A DNA stretch of 64,000 nt from Pseudarthrobacter oxydans. GTDB lineage: Bacteria > Actinomycetota > Actinomycetes > Actinomycetales > Micrococcaceae. The notes below the pieces were generated by a model. It saw nothing but the letters and a program-made list of their open reading frames with translations. It had not been told where the DNA came from and ran no database searches. A program made the translations under genes and the position numbers. Every line of letters starts with the position of its first letter. Positions within the stretch are counted from its first letter, which is position 1. The stretch lies in contig NZ_CP139438.1 in the NCBI RefSeq assembly GCF_034258515.1, forward strand, positions 1,674,001-1,738,000, in the 5' to 3' direction. This document shows, one piece after another, positions 44,018-54,156 of this stretch.

Positions 44018-44923
44018 TTAGTGCTTCCCGGGGACCTGGAAATTGAAGACCCCGGTGTCGAAGCGGTTGTAGGCCTCGTAGTCAACGAGGTCGTACAGCC
44101 GCGCACGGGTCAGCATGCTGCCCACCTGTGCCTCCTGTGTTCCCTCAGCCTTAATCGAGTCCAGCGTACGCTCAGCAGCGCCCATGGCACTACGGAGCAG
44201 GGTCACCGGATAAATCACCATGTTCACGCCCACCCCGGCGAGCTGGTCGACGGTGAAGAGTTCGCTCTTTCCGAACTCCGTCATGTTCGCCAGGATTGGC
44301 ACGTCCACGGCGTCGCGGATGGCCTGGAACTCGTCCAGGGTGGCCATCGCTTCGGGGAAAATGGCGTCCGCACCGGCATCCACGAGGGCGCGGGCCCGGT
44401 CCTGGGCTGCGGCGAGTCCGTCGGTGGCGCGGATGTCGGTGCGGGCCATGATGAGGAAGTTCGGGTCGCGGCGTGCATCGGCCGCGGCGCGGATGCGCTT
44501 GGTGGCAGTCTCAAGGTCCACCACGTTCTTGCCGTCGAGGTGGCCGCAGCGCTTGGGGTTGAACTGGTCCTCGATGTGCAGCCCGGCCAGCCCGGCATTC
44601 TCGATTTCCTGGACGGTGCGGGCCACGTTCATGGGTTCACCGAAGCCGGTGTCCGCATCCACGATGGCGGGCAGGTCCGTCATGCGGGCGATCTGTCCGG
44701 CGCGGGTGGCGACTTCGGTGAGGGTGGTCAGGCCGATGTCCGGCAGGCCGAGGTCGTTGGCCAGCACGGCGCCGGAGATGTAGACGCCGGCGAAGCCCTT
44801 CTCCTCGATCAGCCGTGCCGAGAGCGGGTTGAAGGCGCCCGGGAACTGCTGGATGGTCCCGGAGGCCAGGAGTTCCCGGAACCGGATCCGCTTCTGCTCC
44901 GGAGTGGTCTTGGAGTACAGCAT
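44018..44923 (-). CDS. prpB: 2-methylisocitrate lyase
   Basis: Isocitrate lyase-superfamily TIM barrel of 301 residues that splits methylisocitrate to pyruvate and succinate. The active-site loop is HIEDQFNPKRCGHLDGK (KRCGH signature), with DADTGFGEPMNVART binding Mg and substrate. The ATG overlaps the prpD stop (TGATG). Confidence 0.95.
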   Translation of the reverse strand: MLYSKTTPEQKRIRFRELLASGTIQQFPGAFNPLSARLIEEKGFAGVYISGAVLANDLGLPDIGLTTLTEVATRAGQIARMTDLPAIVDADTGFGEPMNVARTVQEIENAGLAGLHIEDQFNPKRCGHLDGKNVVDLETATKRIRAAADARRDPNFLIMARTDIRATDGLAAAQDRARALVDAGADAIFPEAMATLDEFQAIRDAVDVPILANMTEFGKSELFTVDQLAGVGVNMVIYPVTLLRSAMGAAERTLDSIKAEGTQEAQVGSMLTRARLYDLVDYEAYNRFDTGVFNFQVPGKH

Positions 44924-46443
44924 CAGAACAGGCCCTTCGGTGCCGCGCCCAGGTCGATGACCCCCGGCGCCGCAGTGATGTTCAGTTGGTCCAGTTCGCC
45001 GGCGGCGAGTTCCGGGAGGCGTTCGACGGCGGCGAGGAACCTTTCGATTTCCGCTTCCTCCACCAGTCCGGCGGCGAGGGTGCGGAACTTGTTGACGTAC
45101 TGCTCCCGGCCGAAGGGGCGCGCGCCGAGCGGATGGGCGTCGGCCACGGCGATCTCGTCCGTGATGACTGTGCCGCCCGCCAGGATGATCTCCACGGAAC
45201 CGCCGAAGGCCTTCTCGGCAATGTCCAGCGAATGGTAGCGCCGCGTCCACTCAGGATCTTCCTCGGTGCTCACCTTCTGCCACAGGTCCACCGTGTCCGG
45301 GCGTGCGGCGCGTTCGGGGGCGTAGGAGTCCACGTGGTGCCACGCGCCGTCCTGCAGTGCCACCGTGAAAATGTAGGGGATGGAGTGGTCCAGGGTTTCC
45401 CGGCTGGCCTTGGGATCGTACTTCTGCGGATCGTTGGCGCCGGAGCCGATCACATAGTGCGTGTGGTGGCTCGTTTTGATCAGCACGGACTTCACGTTCG
45501 CGGGGTCGGTAGCCTCGGGGTGCTCACGGTTCAGCTTCCGCGCGAGGTCGATCCAGGCCTGGGCCTGGTACTCGGCGGAATGTTCCTTGGTGTACGTGTC
45601 CAGGATCGCGCGCTTGGCCTCCCCGGCTTCCGGCAGCGGGACCATGTACGAGGCGTCCGGGCCGTCCAGCATCCAGGCGATCACCCCGTCCTCGCCTTCA
45701 TAGATCGGCACGGGCGAGGTCTGGCCCCGCATGGCACGGTCCGCGGCCTCCACGGCCATCTTCCCTGCGAACGCCGGAGCGTGCGCCTTCCAGGTGGAGA
45801 TTTCGCCCTTGCGCGACTGCCGCGTGGCGGTGGTGGTGTGCAGTGCCTGTCCCACGGACTGGAAGATGGTCTCGACGTCGAGCCCCAGGAGCGTGCCGAT
45901 GCCCGCCGCAGCCGACGGGCCCAGGTGGGCCACGTGGTCGATCTTGTGCTTGTGCAGGCAGATGGCCTTGACCAGGTTCACCTGGATCTCATACCCGGTG
46001 GCGATGCCCCTCACCAGGTCGTGTCCGCTGGCCCCGGTGTGCTGGGCAACGGCAAGGATCGGCGGGATGTTGTCGCCAGGGTGCGAATAGTCGGCCGCCA
46101 GGAAGGTGTCGTGGTAGTCCAGTTCGCGCACCGCCACCCCATTGGCCCATGCCGCCCATTCGGGGGAAACGCGCTCGCCGATACCGAAGACCTTGGCCCC
46201 CTGGCCCCCGGTGCTGGGACCATGCGCCAGCGCCTGGGCCCGGGCGGCCACGATGGGGCTGCGGTTCAAGGACGCGATGGCAACCGAGGCGTTGTCGATC
46301 ACCCGGTTGATCACCATGTCTGTGACCTCGTCGGTGACCGGGACGGGATCGGTGGCTACCTTGGCGATCTTGTAGGCGAGCTGCTCCTCGCGGGGCAGGT
46401 TTTCCTCGCTCTTGTAAACGCGGACGTGGTTTTCCTTAACCAT
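44923..46443 (-). CDS. prpD: 2-methylcitrate dehydratase
   Basis: MmgE/PrpD-family enzyme of 506 residues, first dehydration step of the methylcitrate cycle. Typical stretches are [30 protein letters not shown] and [22 protein letters not shown]. No acnD/prpF pair is present, so the cofactor-free PrpD route is used. The ATG at 46443 lies within the 3' end of the regulator gene (8-bp overlap), so expression is coupled to it. Confidence 0.95.
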   Translation of the reverse strand: MVKENHVRVYKSEENLPREEQLAYKIAKVATDPVPVTDEVTDMVINRVIDNASVAIASLNRSPIVAARAQALAHGPSTGGQGAKVFGIGERVSPEWAAWANGVAVRELDYHDTFLAADYSHPGDNIPPILAVAQHTGASGHDLVRGIATGYEIQVNLVKAICLHKHKIDHVAHLGPSAAAGIGTLLGLDVETIFQSVGQALHTTTATRQSRKGEISTWKAHAPAFAGKMAVEAADRAMRGQTSPVPIYEGEDGVIAWMLDGPDASYMVPLPEAGEAKRAILDTYTKEHSAEYQAQAWIDLARKLNREHPEATDPANVKSVLIKTSHHTHYVIGSGANDPQKYDPKASRETLDHSIPYIFTVALQDGAWHHVDSYAPERAARPDTVDLWQKVSTEEDPEWTRRYHSLDIAEKAFGGSVEIILAGGTVITDEIAVADAHPLGARPFGREQYVNKFRTLAAGLVEEAEIERFLAAVERLPELAAGELDQLNITAAPGVIDLGAAPKGLF

Positions 46444-47095
46444 GGTGCTCCTTGTCGTGGGGCGTGTGCGTGTTTTTGACGTGTGAAAGGCTTCTGTGCA
46501 GGTGGAGCGTGGTGGCTGCCTCGGCCAGCCGGGGGTTTCCGGCGGCGATGGCCTCGGCGATGGCCGCGTGCTCGGCGGCAGCGGCAGTGAGCCGGTGCGC
46601 GTCGTCGGCGGCAAGCCTGCGGACCCGGACCAGGTGCACACGCAGGCCGCGCATGGCCTGGGCCAGGTAGGAGTTGGAAGCAGCAGCATCGATGGCCGCG
46701 TCGAGGCGCCCCGCGAGCTCGTAATAAGCGTGCCGGCCCGGGTCGCTGCCATCGATGAGGGCGGGTGCTTCGAGGAATTCCTTCTGCAACTGCACGAACA
46801 CGGCAGAGTCGCCGCGTTCGGCTGCGAGCGCTGCCGCTTTGCACTCCAGTGTTTCGCGGAGCTCAAAAAGTTCGTCGATGTCGTCGAGTGAAACGTCGGT
46901 GACGACGACGCCGCGGCTGCCGGCCGTCGTCGTCAGCCCTTCCGCCGTGAGACGGCTCAGCGCCTCCCGGAGGGGCGTGCGCGAGACGCCAAGGCGTTCC
47001 GACTGCTCCACCTCTGCCAGCACCGTGCCCGGCAGGAGGCGCCACTCGGTGATGTCATCGCGCAGCGCTTCGTAGGCCCTGTCGCTGGCGCGCAT
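46436..47095 (-). CDS. GntR-family (FCD subfamily) regulator of the prp locus
   Basis: A 219-residue FadR-type regulator. The winged helix is [31 protein letters not shown], and the C-terminal FCD domain has the helix bundle with metal-binding His residues ([15 protein letters not shown]). It is the first gene of the minus-strand prp operon and overlaps prpD, so it almost certainly controls propionate catabolism. The ligand may be methylcitrate or propionyl-CoA; that is inference. GGAGG lies close to the ATG. Two TGTATACA palindromes upstream are the likely operators. Confidence 0.88.
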   Translation of the reverse strand: MRASDRAYEALRDDITEWRLLPGTVLAEVEQSERLGVSRTPLREALSRLTAEGLTTTAGSRGVVVTDVSLDDIDELFELRETLECKAAALAAERGDSAVFVQLQKEFLEAPALIDGSDPGRHAYYELAGRLDAAIDAAASNSYLAQAMRGLRVHLVRVRRLAADDAHRLTAAAAEHAAIAEAIAAGNPRLAEAATTLHLHRSLSHVKNTHTPHDKEHHG

Positions 47096-47127
47096 CGTTG
47101 CCTCCTTCGGTGGTTTGACCTTTCCAG

Positions 47128-47135
47128 TGTATACA
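47128..47135. promoter_or_regulatory. candidate GntR operator O1
   Basis: A perfect TGTATACA palindrome 33 bp upstream of the gntR start. The half TATACA, read on the minus strand, is a good -10 hexamer, so a bound repressor would block the gntR-prpDBC promoter. FCD-type GntR proteins commonly bind short T-GTATAC-A palindromes. Confidence 0.55.
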
Positions 47136-47189
47136 GAACACGGACAAAAACCAGCCCCTGGACGCAACTGTGGCAGAAATTCGCCACGC

Positions 47190-47199
47190 ATGTATACAT
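47190..47199. promoter_or_regulatory. candidate GntR operator O2
   Basis: A perfect ATGTATACAT palindrome, centred 63 bp (six helical turns) from O1 and ending 5 bp before the prpE -35. It shares the TGTATACA core with O1. Confidence 0.55.
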
Positions 47200-47204
47200 T
47201 GCTC

Positions 47205-47234
47205 TTGTTTTCCCTCCGACGGCCGGGCTAGCAT
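47205..47234 (+). promoter_or_regulatory. candidate prpE promoter
   Basis: TTGTTT (47205-47210) and TAGCAT (47229-47234) with an 18-bp spacer, about 17 bp before the coding start. Moderate match to vegetative promoters. Confidence 0.4.
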
Positions 47235-47251
47235 GGCGTCATCACAATGTC

Positions 47252-49162
47252 GTGGACGGGATGCGCTTCATGGTTACCAACAGCTATCGGGACACGTACG
47301 AACACAGCCTCAGGGAGCCGGGGGAGTTTTGGCTCAGCGCGGCCGCAAGGGTCTCCTGGTCAACGCAGCCCCGGCGCGCCCTGGACTCCAGTAAAGCGCC
47401 GCTGTACGGCTGGTTTCCCGACGGTGTCCTCAATACCTCCTACAACGCCCTGGACCGCCATGTGGAGGCCGGCCGGGGGGACCAGGATGCCCTGATCTTC
47501 GATTCGGCCATGCTTGGCATCCAGCGCCGGTTTAGCTACGCGGAACTCACCGGCCTCGTGGCGCGCTTTGCCGGGGCCCTCCGCAACCGCGGCGTGGGCA
47601 AGGGCGACCGCGTGGTGATCTACATGCCGATGATTCCCGAGGCCGCCATTGCCATGCTTGCAACTGCACGGCTTGGGGCAGTGCATTCAGTGGTGTTTGG
47701 CGGATTCGCCCCAAAGGAGCTTGCGTCCCGCATTCGGGACGCCGCCCCCGCCCTCGTGGTCACTGCCTCGGGCGGAATCGAACCGTCGCGCCGCATTGAA
47801 TACCTCCCCGCCGTCGCGGACGCCCTCGCCCTGGCCGGCGTGCCGGATCTCCCCGTTATTGTCACGGCACGGGAAGGTTTCGCCGCCACGGCAGCGGAGC
47901 ACGGCTGGCTGGACTGGGATGCTGAAATGGCCGCCGCCGAACCGGCCGGGCCGGTGGATGTCGCTGCTACGGATCCGCTGTACATCCTGTACACCTCGGG
48001 TACTACCGGGACGCCCAAAGGCGTGGTCCGGGACAACGGCGGACACGCCGTCGCCCTCAATTGGACGCTGGACAACATCTACGGCATCGGTCCGGGGGAC
48101 GTCATGTGGACCGCCTCGGATGTCGGCTGGGTAGTGGGGCACTCCTATATCGTCTACGGCCCTCTGCTGGCCGGCGCCACAACGGTCCTCTACGAGGGAA
48201 AACCGGTCGGAACCCCGGATGCCGGCGCTTTCTGGCGCGTGGTCCAGGACCACGGCGTCAACGTCCTGTTCACGGCGCCCACGGCACTGCGGGCCATCCG
48301 GAAGGCGGACCCGGAAGCAGCCCTGCTGGGCGCCTACGACATTTCCAGCCTGCGCACCCTCTTCACGGCAGGGGAGCGGCTGGACACGGACACGTTCCAC
48401 TGGGCCTCGCGGACGGTGCGTGTTCCCGTGGTGGACCACTGGTGGCAGACGGAGACGGGCTGGGCGATCTGCGCCAATCCCCGGGGACTGGAAGAGCTGC
48501 CGATCAAACCGGGTTCGCCCAGCGTTCCCATGCCGGGGTTCAAACTCCGCATCGTGGACGGACTCGGGGAGGACTTGGGGCCCGGAAGCGAAGGCAACAT
48601 TGTGCTGGACCTGCCGCTGCCGCCCGGGACGCTGGCAACGCTCTGGGGCGACGACGAACGCTACATCTCCTCCTACCTGCAGGCTTTCGAAGGCTGCTAC
48701 GCCACCGGGGACTCCGGCTACCAGGACGGGGACGGCTACGTGTTCGTCATGGGGCGGACCGACGACATCATCAACGTTGCGGGGCACAGGCTGTCCACGG
48801 GCGCCATGGAACAGGTCATTGGGCAGCACCCGGCCGTGGCCGAGTGCGCGGTGATCGGCCTGGCGGATCCGCTGAAGGGCCAGCGTCCCAGCGGCTATGT
48901 TGTGCTCAAGTCCGGGGTCGACGTGCCGCAGGACGTCCTGGAAAAGGACCTGGTGGCGCTGGTGCGCCGGGATATCGGGGCCGTGGCAGACTTCAAGCAC
49001 GTTACTGTGGTGGATGCCCTGCCCAAGACCCGGTCAGGAAAGATCCTCCGCAAGACCATGCGCCAGATTGCCGACGGCGGGGAATACACGGTGCCGTCCA
49101 CCATCGAGGACGCCGGGGTGATAGACCAGCTCATCGGGATCCTCCGCCCCACGGCAGGGTGA
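47252..49162 (+). CDS. prpE: propionyl-CoA synthetase
   Basis: Acyl-CoA synthetase of 636 residues, ANL superfamily. It has YTSGTTGTPKGVV (P-loop), WWQTETGWAI, YVFVMGRTDDIINVAGHRLSTG and the acylated lysine in KTRSGKILRKTMRQIADG. Sequence and divergent pairing with prpDBC favour propionate over acetate. Activated propionate enters the methylcitrate cycle encoded next door. GTG 47252 is the longest start; ATG 47261 or 47270 is possible. The catalytic lysine can be controlled by acetylation in this family. Confidence 0.9.
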   Translation: MDGMRFMVTNSYRDTYEHSLREPGEFWLSAAARVSWSTQPRRALDSSKAPLYGWFPDGVLNTSYNALDRHVEAGRGDQDALIFDSAMLGIQRRFSYAELTGLVARFAGALRNRGVGKGDRVVIYMPMIPEAAIAMLATARLGAVHSVVFGGFAPKELASRIRDAAPALVVTASGGIEPSRRIEYLPAVADALALAGVPDLPVIVTAREGFAATAAEHGWLDWDAEMAAAEPAGPVDVAATDPLYILYTSGTTGTPKGVVRDNGGHAVALNWTLDNIYGIGPGDVMWTASDVGWVVGHSYIVYGPLLAGATTVLYEGKPVGTPDAGAFWRVVQDHGVNVLFTAPTALRAIRKADPEAALLGAYDISSLRTLFTAGERLDTDTFHWASRTVRVPVVDHWWQTETGWAICANPRGLEELPIKPGSPSVPMPGFKLRIVDGLGEDLGPGSEGNIVLDLPLPPGTLATLWGDDERYISSYLQAFEGCYATGDSGYQDGDGYVFVMGRTDDIINVAGHRLSTGAMEQVIGQHPAVAECAVIGLADPLKGQRPSGYVVLKSGVDVPQDVLEKDLVALVRRDIGAVADFKHVTVVDALPKTRSGKILRKTMRQIADGGEYTVPSTIEDAGVIDQLIGILRPTAG

Positions 49163-49176
49163 GATCCCGGCGCAGT

Positions 49177-49890
49177 TCAGCGCCCGCTCCAGCGGTACTC
49201 GTTCTCCGGCCTGCCCGGGGTGCCGTAGCGGGCAGTCCTGGAGACCGTACCTGCATCGGCCAAATACTCCAGGTAGCGCCGCGCAGTGACACGGGACATG
49301 CCGAGGGCGTCCATGACTTCCGTGGCCGAGACGGCATCGCGCTGCTGTTTGACGAAGTCCTGCACTGAGCCCAGCGTGGAAACCGAGAGGCCCTTGGGCA
49401 GGGGGAGTTCCGACGGCGCCCGCAGGCTGGCGAAAGCCTGGTCCACTTCGCTTTGGGACGCGCCGGTTTTCCCGGATCCCGCGTCATGGCCTGCGAGCTG
49501 CTGCCGGAACTGCCGGTAGCTCTCCAGCTTGTCGGCGAAAGTGGCGAAGGTGAACGGCTTGATCAGGTACTGGACCACCCCAATGGCCACCGCGCTCCGG
49601 ACGATCGCCAGTTCCCGCACGGCCGTGATGGCGATGATGTCCGCCAGGATGCCGGCCGCCCGCATGCGCCGCGCAATGTCCAGCCCGTGGAGGTCCGGGA
49701 GGTTCATGTCCAGGAGGACCAGCTCCACCGGGTTGCCTGCGGCGGAAAATTCGCCGAGCAGGCGGAGGGCAGACTGGCCGTCAGGAGCTCTTCCGGCCAG
49801 TTCAAAGCCCGGCAACCGCCCGATGTAGGCCGCGTGTGCGGCTGATGCGATGGCCTCGTCCTCAACGATGAGGACCCGGATGTTGCTCAC
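49177..49890 (-). CDS. CitB/DcuR-type response regulator
   Basis: A 237-residue regulator. The receiver domain has the phospho-acceptor Asp in LVLLDMNLPDLHG and the conserved Lys in YLIKPF; the C-terminal helix-turn-helix is SATEVMDALGMSRVTARRYLEYL. Such regulators respond to citrate or C4-dicarboxylates. The GTG start overlaps the kinase stop (GTGA), and dctA lies just beyond the kinase, so dctA is the likely target. Confidence 0.92.
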   Translation of the reverse strand: MSNIRVLIVEDEAIASAAHAAYIGRLPGFELAGRAPDGQSALRLLGEFSAAGNPVELVLLDMNLPDLHGLDIARRMRAAGILADIIAITAVRELAIVRSAVAIGVVQYLIKPFTFATFADKLESYRQFRQQLAGHDAGSGKTGASQSEVDQAFASLRAPSELPLPKGLSVSTLGSVQDFVKQQRDAVSATEVMDALGMSRVTARRYLEYLADAGTVSRTARYGTPGRPENEYRWSGR

Positions 49891-51521
49891 GGTGTGTGCT
49901 CCTTCTGCGGGGACACCGCTGCGGGAAGAAATACTTCGAACTTCGCTCCGCGCCGTCCGTTGATGGTCAGCGTACCGCCCAGGCGGTGTACTGCCTGCCG
50001 GACCAGCGCCAGCCCGATGCCCCGTCCGCCGGGTCCGGAAGGCTTGGTGCTGAAGCCGTGCCGGAAGATGTTGTCCGCTGCCTGGGAGTCCAGCACGGCG
50101 CCGGAATCGTGGACGGCGATGTCCAGCCCTTCCTCGTCCGACTCCACTGTCAGCTGCACCCGCCGCGGCGGAGGAGCGTCTGCTGCCGCGTCAATCGCGT
50201 TGTCCAGCAGGTTTCCCAGGATGGTGACCAGGTCCTGCACCGCAACTCCCGCCACACTACCGGAACCCAGCGTGGCAACGTCCAGCTGGACGCCGCGTTC
50301 GTGGGCTTCAGCCACCTTGCCCATGACCAGGGCACCCAGCACGGGCTCATCCACCGAGCTGACCATGTCGTCGGTCAGCTGCTGGCTCAGTTCCAGGTCC
50401 CGGGTGGCAAAGTCCAGGGCTTCCTGGGTCCGGCCCAGTTCCAGGAGCGAGACCATCGTGTGGAGCCTGTTGGCGTGCTCGTGGGTCTGGGCCCGGAGCG
50501 CTCCGGAGAGGGTGCGCATGGTTTCAAGCTCGTTGCCCAGCGCCTCAATCTCGGTCCGGTCCCGCAGCGTGGCCACCGTGCCGTAGACGGCTGACCTGCC
50601 GCGGTTCCCCGGAACCCCGGGCGCCTTGGCCGGTCCCTGGTTGACCACCAGGACCCGCGAGCCGGTAAGGACAATTTCGTCCTTGGCAGTCCGCCCCGAC
50701 TCGAACAGCTCCCGGAGCTCCTCCTCGAGCGGCAGCTCCGCCAGTGTCGGCGGCCGGGTGGGGTCCTTGCTGCCGGATCCCCCAAGGCCCAGCAGTTCGG
50801 CCGCGTGGTCGTTGTATATCACCACGCGGCCCTTGGCATCGATGAGGATCAGCCCTTCCCGGACCGAGTGCAGGACGGACTCGTAGTATGCGAACAACTG
50901 CGAGAGCTGTTCCGGCCCCCAGCCGCGGGTGACCCGGCGAAGATACCGGCCCAGCAGCCAGGAGGCCAGCGAGCCTCCCAGCAGCAGGGCAAGGCCAATC
51001 GCCAGCAGGGCAGGCAGGCGTCCCGCGAACGCAACATCCACCGTGCGCACCGTGACACCCGCCGCCACCAGCGCCTTCACATTGCCGGCCTCATCCTTGA
51101 CCGGGACAATCGTCCGCACTGACGGGCCCAGCGTCCCCGCCGTCACTTCCGTGTACTGCTCACCCCGCAAGGCGGCGTCGATCGAGCCGATGTAAGGCCT
51201 GCCGATTTCCTCCTCCCGCGGGTGCGTCCAGCGGGTCCGGTCGGGAGCCATGATGGTCACGAAGTCGACGTCGGCAGCAGACATAACGTCGCTGGCGTAG
51301 GGCTGCAGGACGGCTGAGGGGTCCGGTCCGGCAGCTGCCTCCAGCACCAGCGGGCTGGCTGCGATCGAAGCGGCGATCCCCGCCATGCGCATGCCGGCCT
51401 CGTCATAGGCGCGGTCACGGGCGTCAACGTAGGTGGCTGAACCAACGATGGCGATGAATACCACCACAATTAGCAGGTTCGCCACGAAGAGCCGGCGGGC
51501 GATACTCCAGGGGTGGATCAT
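49887..51521 (-). CDS. CitA/DcuS-type sensor histidine kinase
   Basis: A 544-residue membrane kinase. TM1 (about 8-30) and TM2 (about 170-195) bracket an extracytoplasmic PDC/Cache sensor domain. A cytoplasmic PAS domain follows (ESVLHSVREGLILIDAKGRVVIYND). The phospho-acceptor His is in RAQTHEHANRLHTM, the N-box is NLLDNAIDAAAD and the G-box is GGRGIGLALVRQAV. This is the layout of citrate/fumarate sensors. ATG 51521 is chosen over an upstream start because GGGAGGT precedes it closely. It is divergent from dctA, with about 150 bp between. Confidence 0.92.
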   Translation of the reverse strand: MIHPWSIARRLFVANLLIVVVFIAIVGSATYVDARDRAYDEAGMRMAGIAASIAASPLVLEAAAGPDPSAVLQPYASDVMSAADVDFVTIMAPDRTRWTHPREEEIGRPYIGSIDAALRGEQYTEVTAGTLGPSVRTIVPVKDEAGNVKALVAAGVTVRTVDVAFAGRLPALLAIGLALLLGGSLASWLLGRYLRRVTRGWGPEQLSQLFAYYESVLHSVREGLILIDAKGRVVIYNDHAAELLGLGGSGSKDPTRPPTLAELPLEEELRELFESGRTAKDEIVLTGSRVLVVNQGPAKAPGVPGNRGRSAVYGTVATLRDRTEIEALGNELETMRTLSGALRAQTHEHANRLHTMVSLLELGRTQEALDFATRDLELSQQLTDDMVSSVDEPVLGALVMGKVAEAHERGVQLDVATLGSGSVAGVAVQDLVTILGNLLDNAIDAAADAPPPRRVQLTVESDEEGLDIAVHDSGAVLDSQAADNIFRHGFSTKPSGPGGRGIGLALVRQAVHRLGGTLTINGRRGAKFEVFLPAAVSPQKEHTP

Positions 51522-51673
51522 CCGTACCTCCCACGCACCTTCCACGACCAATATGAACGCAACGGTGAGCTGGGTCACGGCGTACCCAATGATGGATATC
51601 ACACCGGAGGACGTGTTGAGCCCAGATACTGTGCCGCAGCGTCTATCAGATTATCCATACAAGGAGACACATC

Positions 51674-53023
51674 ATGGCTTCTCAACGAGGAGAGTCGCTT
51701 GACACCGTGAAGACGCGGCGCAAGGGCATCGACAAATCGCACTACCTGTACATCGCCGTCATCGCTGCCGTGATCCTGGGCGCCGTGGTGGGCCTGATGT
51801 TCCCGGAGGTCGGCAAGTCCCTCAAGCCGCTCGGCGACGGGTTCATCAAACTCATCAAGATGATGATCGCCCCGGTCATCTTCTGCACCATCGTCCTGGG
51901 CATCGGCTCGATCGCGAAGGCTGCCACGGTGGGCAAGGTAGGCGGCCTGGCGCTGGGCTACTTCATCCTGATGTCCACGTTCGCGCTCGCCATCGGCCTG
52001 GTGGTGGGCAACCTGATCCACCCGGGTGAGGGCCTGAAGCTGGCCCCCTACGACCCCAACAAGAAGGCGGAAGTAGACAGCACCGTTGCTTTCCTCCTTG
52101 GCATCATTCCGGGAGATATTCCGGTCCTGCCCACCCTCTTTGCCGCCATCCTCGTAGGGTTCGCCCTCCAGAAGATGGGCCCGCAGGGCGCTCCCATCCT
52201 CAAGGCCGTCGGCCACGGCCAGGTCCTCGTGTTCCGCATCCTGATCATGATCATGTGGCTCGCCCCCGTGGGTGCCTTCGGTGCCATCGCCGCCGTCGTG
52301 GGAGCCACCGGCTTCCAGGCCATCGTCAGCATGTTCACCCTGATGGCTGCCTTCTACATCACCTGCGCACTGTTCATCGTGATCATCCTGGGCGGCCTGC
52401 TCAAGGTTGTCACCGGCGTCAACATCTTCAAGCTGATGAAGTACCTGGGCCGCGAATACCTGCTCATCTTCTCCACGTCCTCCTCTGAAGCTGCCCTGCC
52501 CCGCCTGATCGCCAAGATGGAACACCTCGGTGTCTCCAAGCCCGTTGTTGGCGTCACGGTGCCCACCGGCTACTCGTTCAACCTTGACGGCACGGCCATC
52601 TACCTGACCATGGCCTCCCTGTTCGTTGCCAACGCCATGGGCACGCCGCTGGACCTGGGCGCCCAGATCTCCCTGCTGATCTTCATGATCATTGCCTCCA
52701 AGGGTGCAGCCGGTGTCACCGGTGCCGGCCTCGCCACGCTGGCTGCCGGCCTCCAGGCCCACAAGCCCGAGCTGCTGGGCGGCGTAGGCATGATCGTGGG
52801 CATCGACCGGTTCATGTCCGAGGCCCGCGCCCTGACCAACTTCACCGGCAACGCCGTAGCCACCGTCCTGATTGGCACGTGGGTCAAGGAGATCGACGGC
52901 GTACAGGTCAACAGCGTCCTCTCCGGCGAGGAACCCTTCGACGAAGCAACCATGCTGGCCCACCACCACGGTGAAGCCGCTCCGGAGCAGGCTGAAGCCC
53001 GCCCGGTTCCGGCCAATGCCTGA
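51674..53023 (+). CDS. dctA: C4-dicarboxylate:cation symporter
   Basis: DAACS-family transporter of 449 residues with about eight transmembrane segments. It has the serine-rich loop FSTSSSEAALP and the TM7 motif PTGYSFNLDGTAIYLTMASLF, both hallmarks of DctA/GltP. It imports succinate, fumarate or malate with protons or sodium. AAGGAG lies 10 nt before the ATG. The divergent CitA/DcuS-type system is its probable regulator. A strong terminator follows. Confidence 0.93.
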   Translation: MASQRGESLDTVKTRRKGIDKSHYLYIAVIAAVILGAVVGLMFPEVGKSLKPLGDGFIKLIKMMIAPVIFCTIVLGIGSIAKAATVGKVGGLALGYFILMSTFALAIGLVVGNLIHPGEGLKLAPYDPNKKAEVDSTVAFLLGIIPGDIPVLPTLFAAILVGFALQKMGPQGAPILKAVGHGQVLVFRILIMIMWLAPVGAFGAIAAVVGATGFQAIVSMFTLMAAFYITCALFIVIILGGLLKVVTGVNIFKLMKYLGREYLLIFSTSSSEAALPRLIAKMEHLGVSKPVVGVTVPTGYSFNLDGTAIYLTMASLFVANAMGTPLDLGAQISLLIFMIIASKGAAGVTGAGLATLAAGLQAHKPELLGGVGMIVGIDRFMSEARALTNFTGNAVATVLIGTWVKEIDGVQVNSVLSGEEPFDEATMLAHHHGEAAPEQAEARPVPANA

Positions 53024-53041
53024 CCACTCCGGCCAACAGGC

Positions 53042-53075
53042 AACCGCCCCCGCAGCAAGCGCTGCGGGGGCGGTT
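53042..53075 (+). terminator. dctA terminator
   Basis: A perfect 15-bp GC-rich stem (AACCGCCCCCGCAGC / GCTGCGGGGGCGGTT) with an AAGC loop, 18 bp after the dctA stop. The T-run is weak (TTCCTTG). Confidence 0.85.
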
Positions 53076-53249
53076 CCTTGTCTGCGGAGCGGTAACCTTC
53101 GACCTCAGCTAGAGGGTCAAGGCTCAACATGGGCCGAAAGTCAAGTTCCCTCGAATGCCGTGTCGGTCGCTGTAACCTTGGGAAGAAGAAGGAACGGCGC
53201 TGGCAATCAGCGGCAGGAAATCACCGTCATCGAAAGTGTGGATAGATAC

Positions 53250-54149
53250 GTGAGCAGCGAACAGGGTTCGGCAACTCTGGAGGGCACGGAATTTGACCTG
53301 GACAACGCGGTGATGGGGCCCACCGGGCGCCCATACCGCGAGTTTCCGGAACCCGCGCCGCTGTCCTCCCACGGTCCGGCCCGGGTCATCGCCATGGTGA
53401 ACCAGAAGGGCGGCGTCGGCAAGACCACCTCAACGATCAACCTCGCCGCGGCGCTGGCGGAATACGGCCGCCGCGTCCTCCTGGTCGACTTCGATCCCCA
53501 GGGTGCGCTTTCGGCGGGCCTCGGCGTGAATCCCCACGAGCTGGACCTCACTGTCTACAACGTGCTGATGGACCGCAAAGTGGACATCCGCGACGCCATC
53601 CACCAGACCGGCGTTGAGAACGTCGACCTGCTGCCGGCCAACATCGACCTCTCCGCCGCCGAAGTCCAGCTCGTCAATGAAGTTGCGCGCGAGCAGGTCC
53701 TGGACCGGGCCCTCAAGAAAGTCGAGGACGACTACGACGTCGTCCTCATCGACTGCCAGCCCTCCCTCGGGCTCCTGACCGTCAACGCGCTCACCGCGGC
53801 GCACGGCGTCATCATTCCGCTGATCTGCGAGTTCTTCGCCCTCCGCGCCGTGGCGCTGCTGGTGGAAACCATCGACAAGGTGCAGGACCGCCTCAACCCG
53901 CGCCTGCAGGTGGATGGCGTCCTTGCCACCATGTACGACGCACGGACGCTGCACAGCCGCGAGGTCATCACCCGGCTGGTGGAGGCCTTCGGCGACAAGG
54001 TCTTCGAGACCGTCATCAAGCGCTCCATCAAGTTCGCGGACGCCACCGTGGCCGCCGAGCCGATCACGAGCTACGCCGGCAACCACGTGGGCGCCGACGC
54101 CTACCGCCGCCTGGCCAAAGAGCTGATCTCGCGCGGCGGCGCACCCTAG
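53250..54149 (+). CDS. ParA-family chromosome partitioning ATPase
   Basis: A 299-residue deviant-Walker ATPase: VNQKGGVGKTTSTINLAAALAEYG, the switch aspartate region VLLVDFDPQGALSAGLG, and VLIDCQPSLGLLTVNAL. It is the second ParA/Soj copy found next to scpAB in actinobacteria (Rv1708 position), distinct from the parAB pair at the origin; no parB is beside it. GTG 53250 begins the conserved start (SSEQGSATLEG); GTG 53238 is an alternative. Confidence 0.9.
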   Translation: MSSEQGSATLEGTEFDLDNAVMGPTGRPYREFPEPAPLSSHGPARVIAMVNQKGGVGKTTSTINLAAALAEYGRRVLLVDFDPQGALSAGLGVNPHELDLTVYNVLMDRKVDIRDAIHQTGVENVDLLPANIDLSAAEVQLVNEVAREQVLDRALKKVEDDYDVVLIDCQPSLGLLTVNALTAAHGVIIPLICEFFALRAVALLVETIDKVQDRLNPRLQVDGVLATMYDARTLHSREVITRLVEAFGDKVFETVIKRSIKFADATVAAEPITSYAGNHVGADAYRRLAKELISRGGAP

Positions 54150-54156
54150 CCACGCC

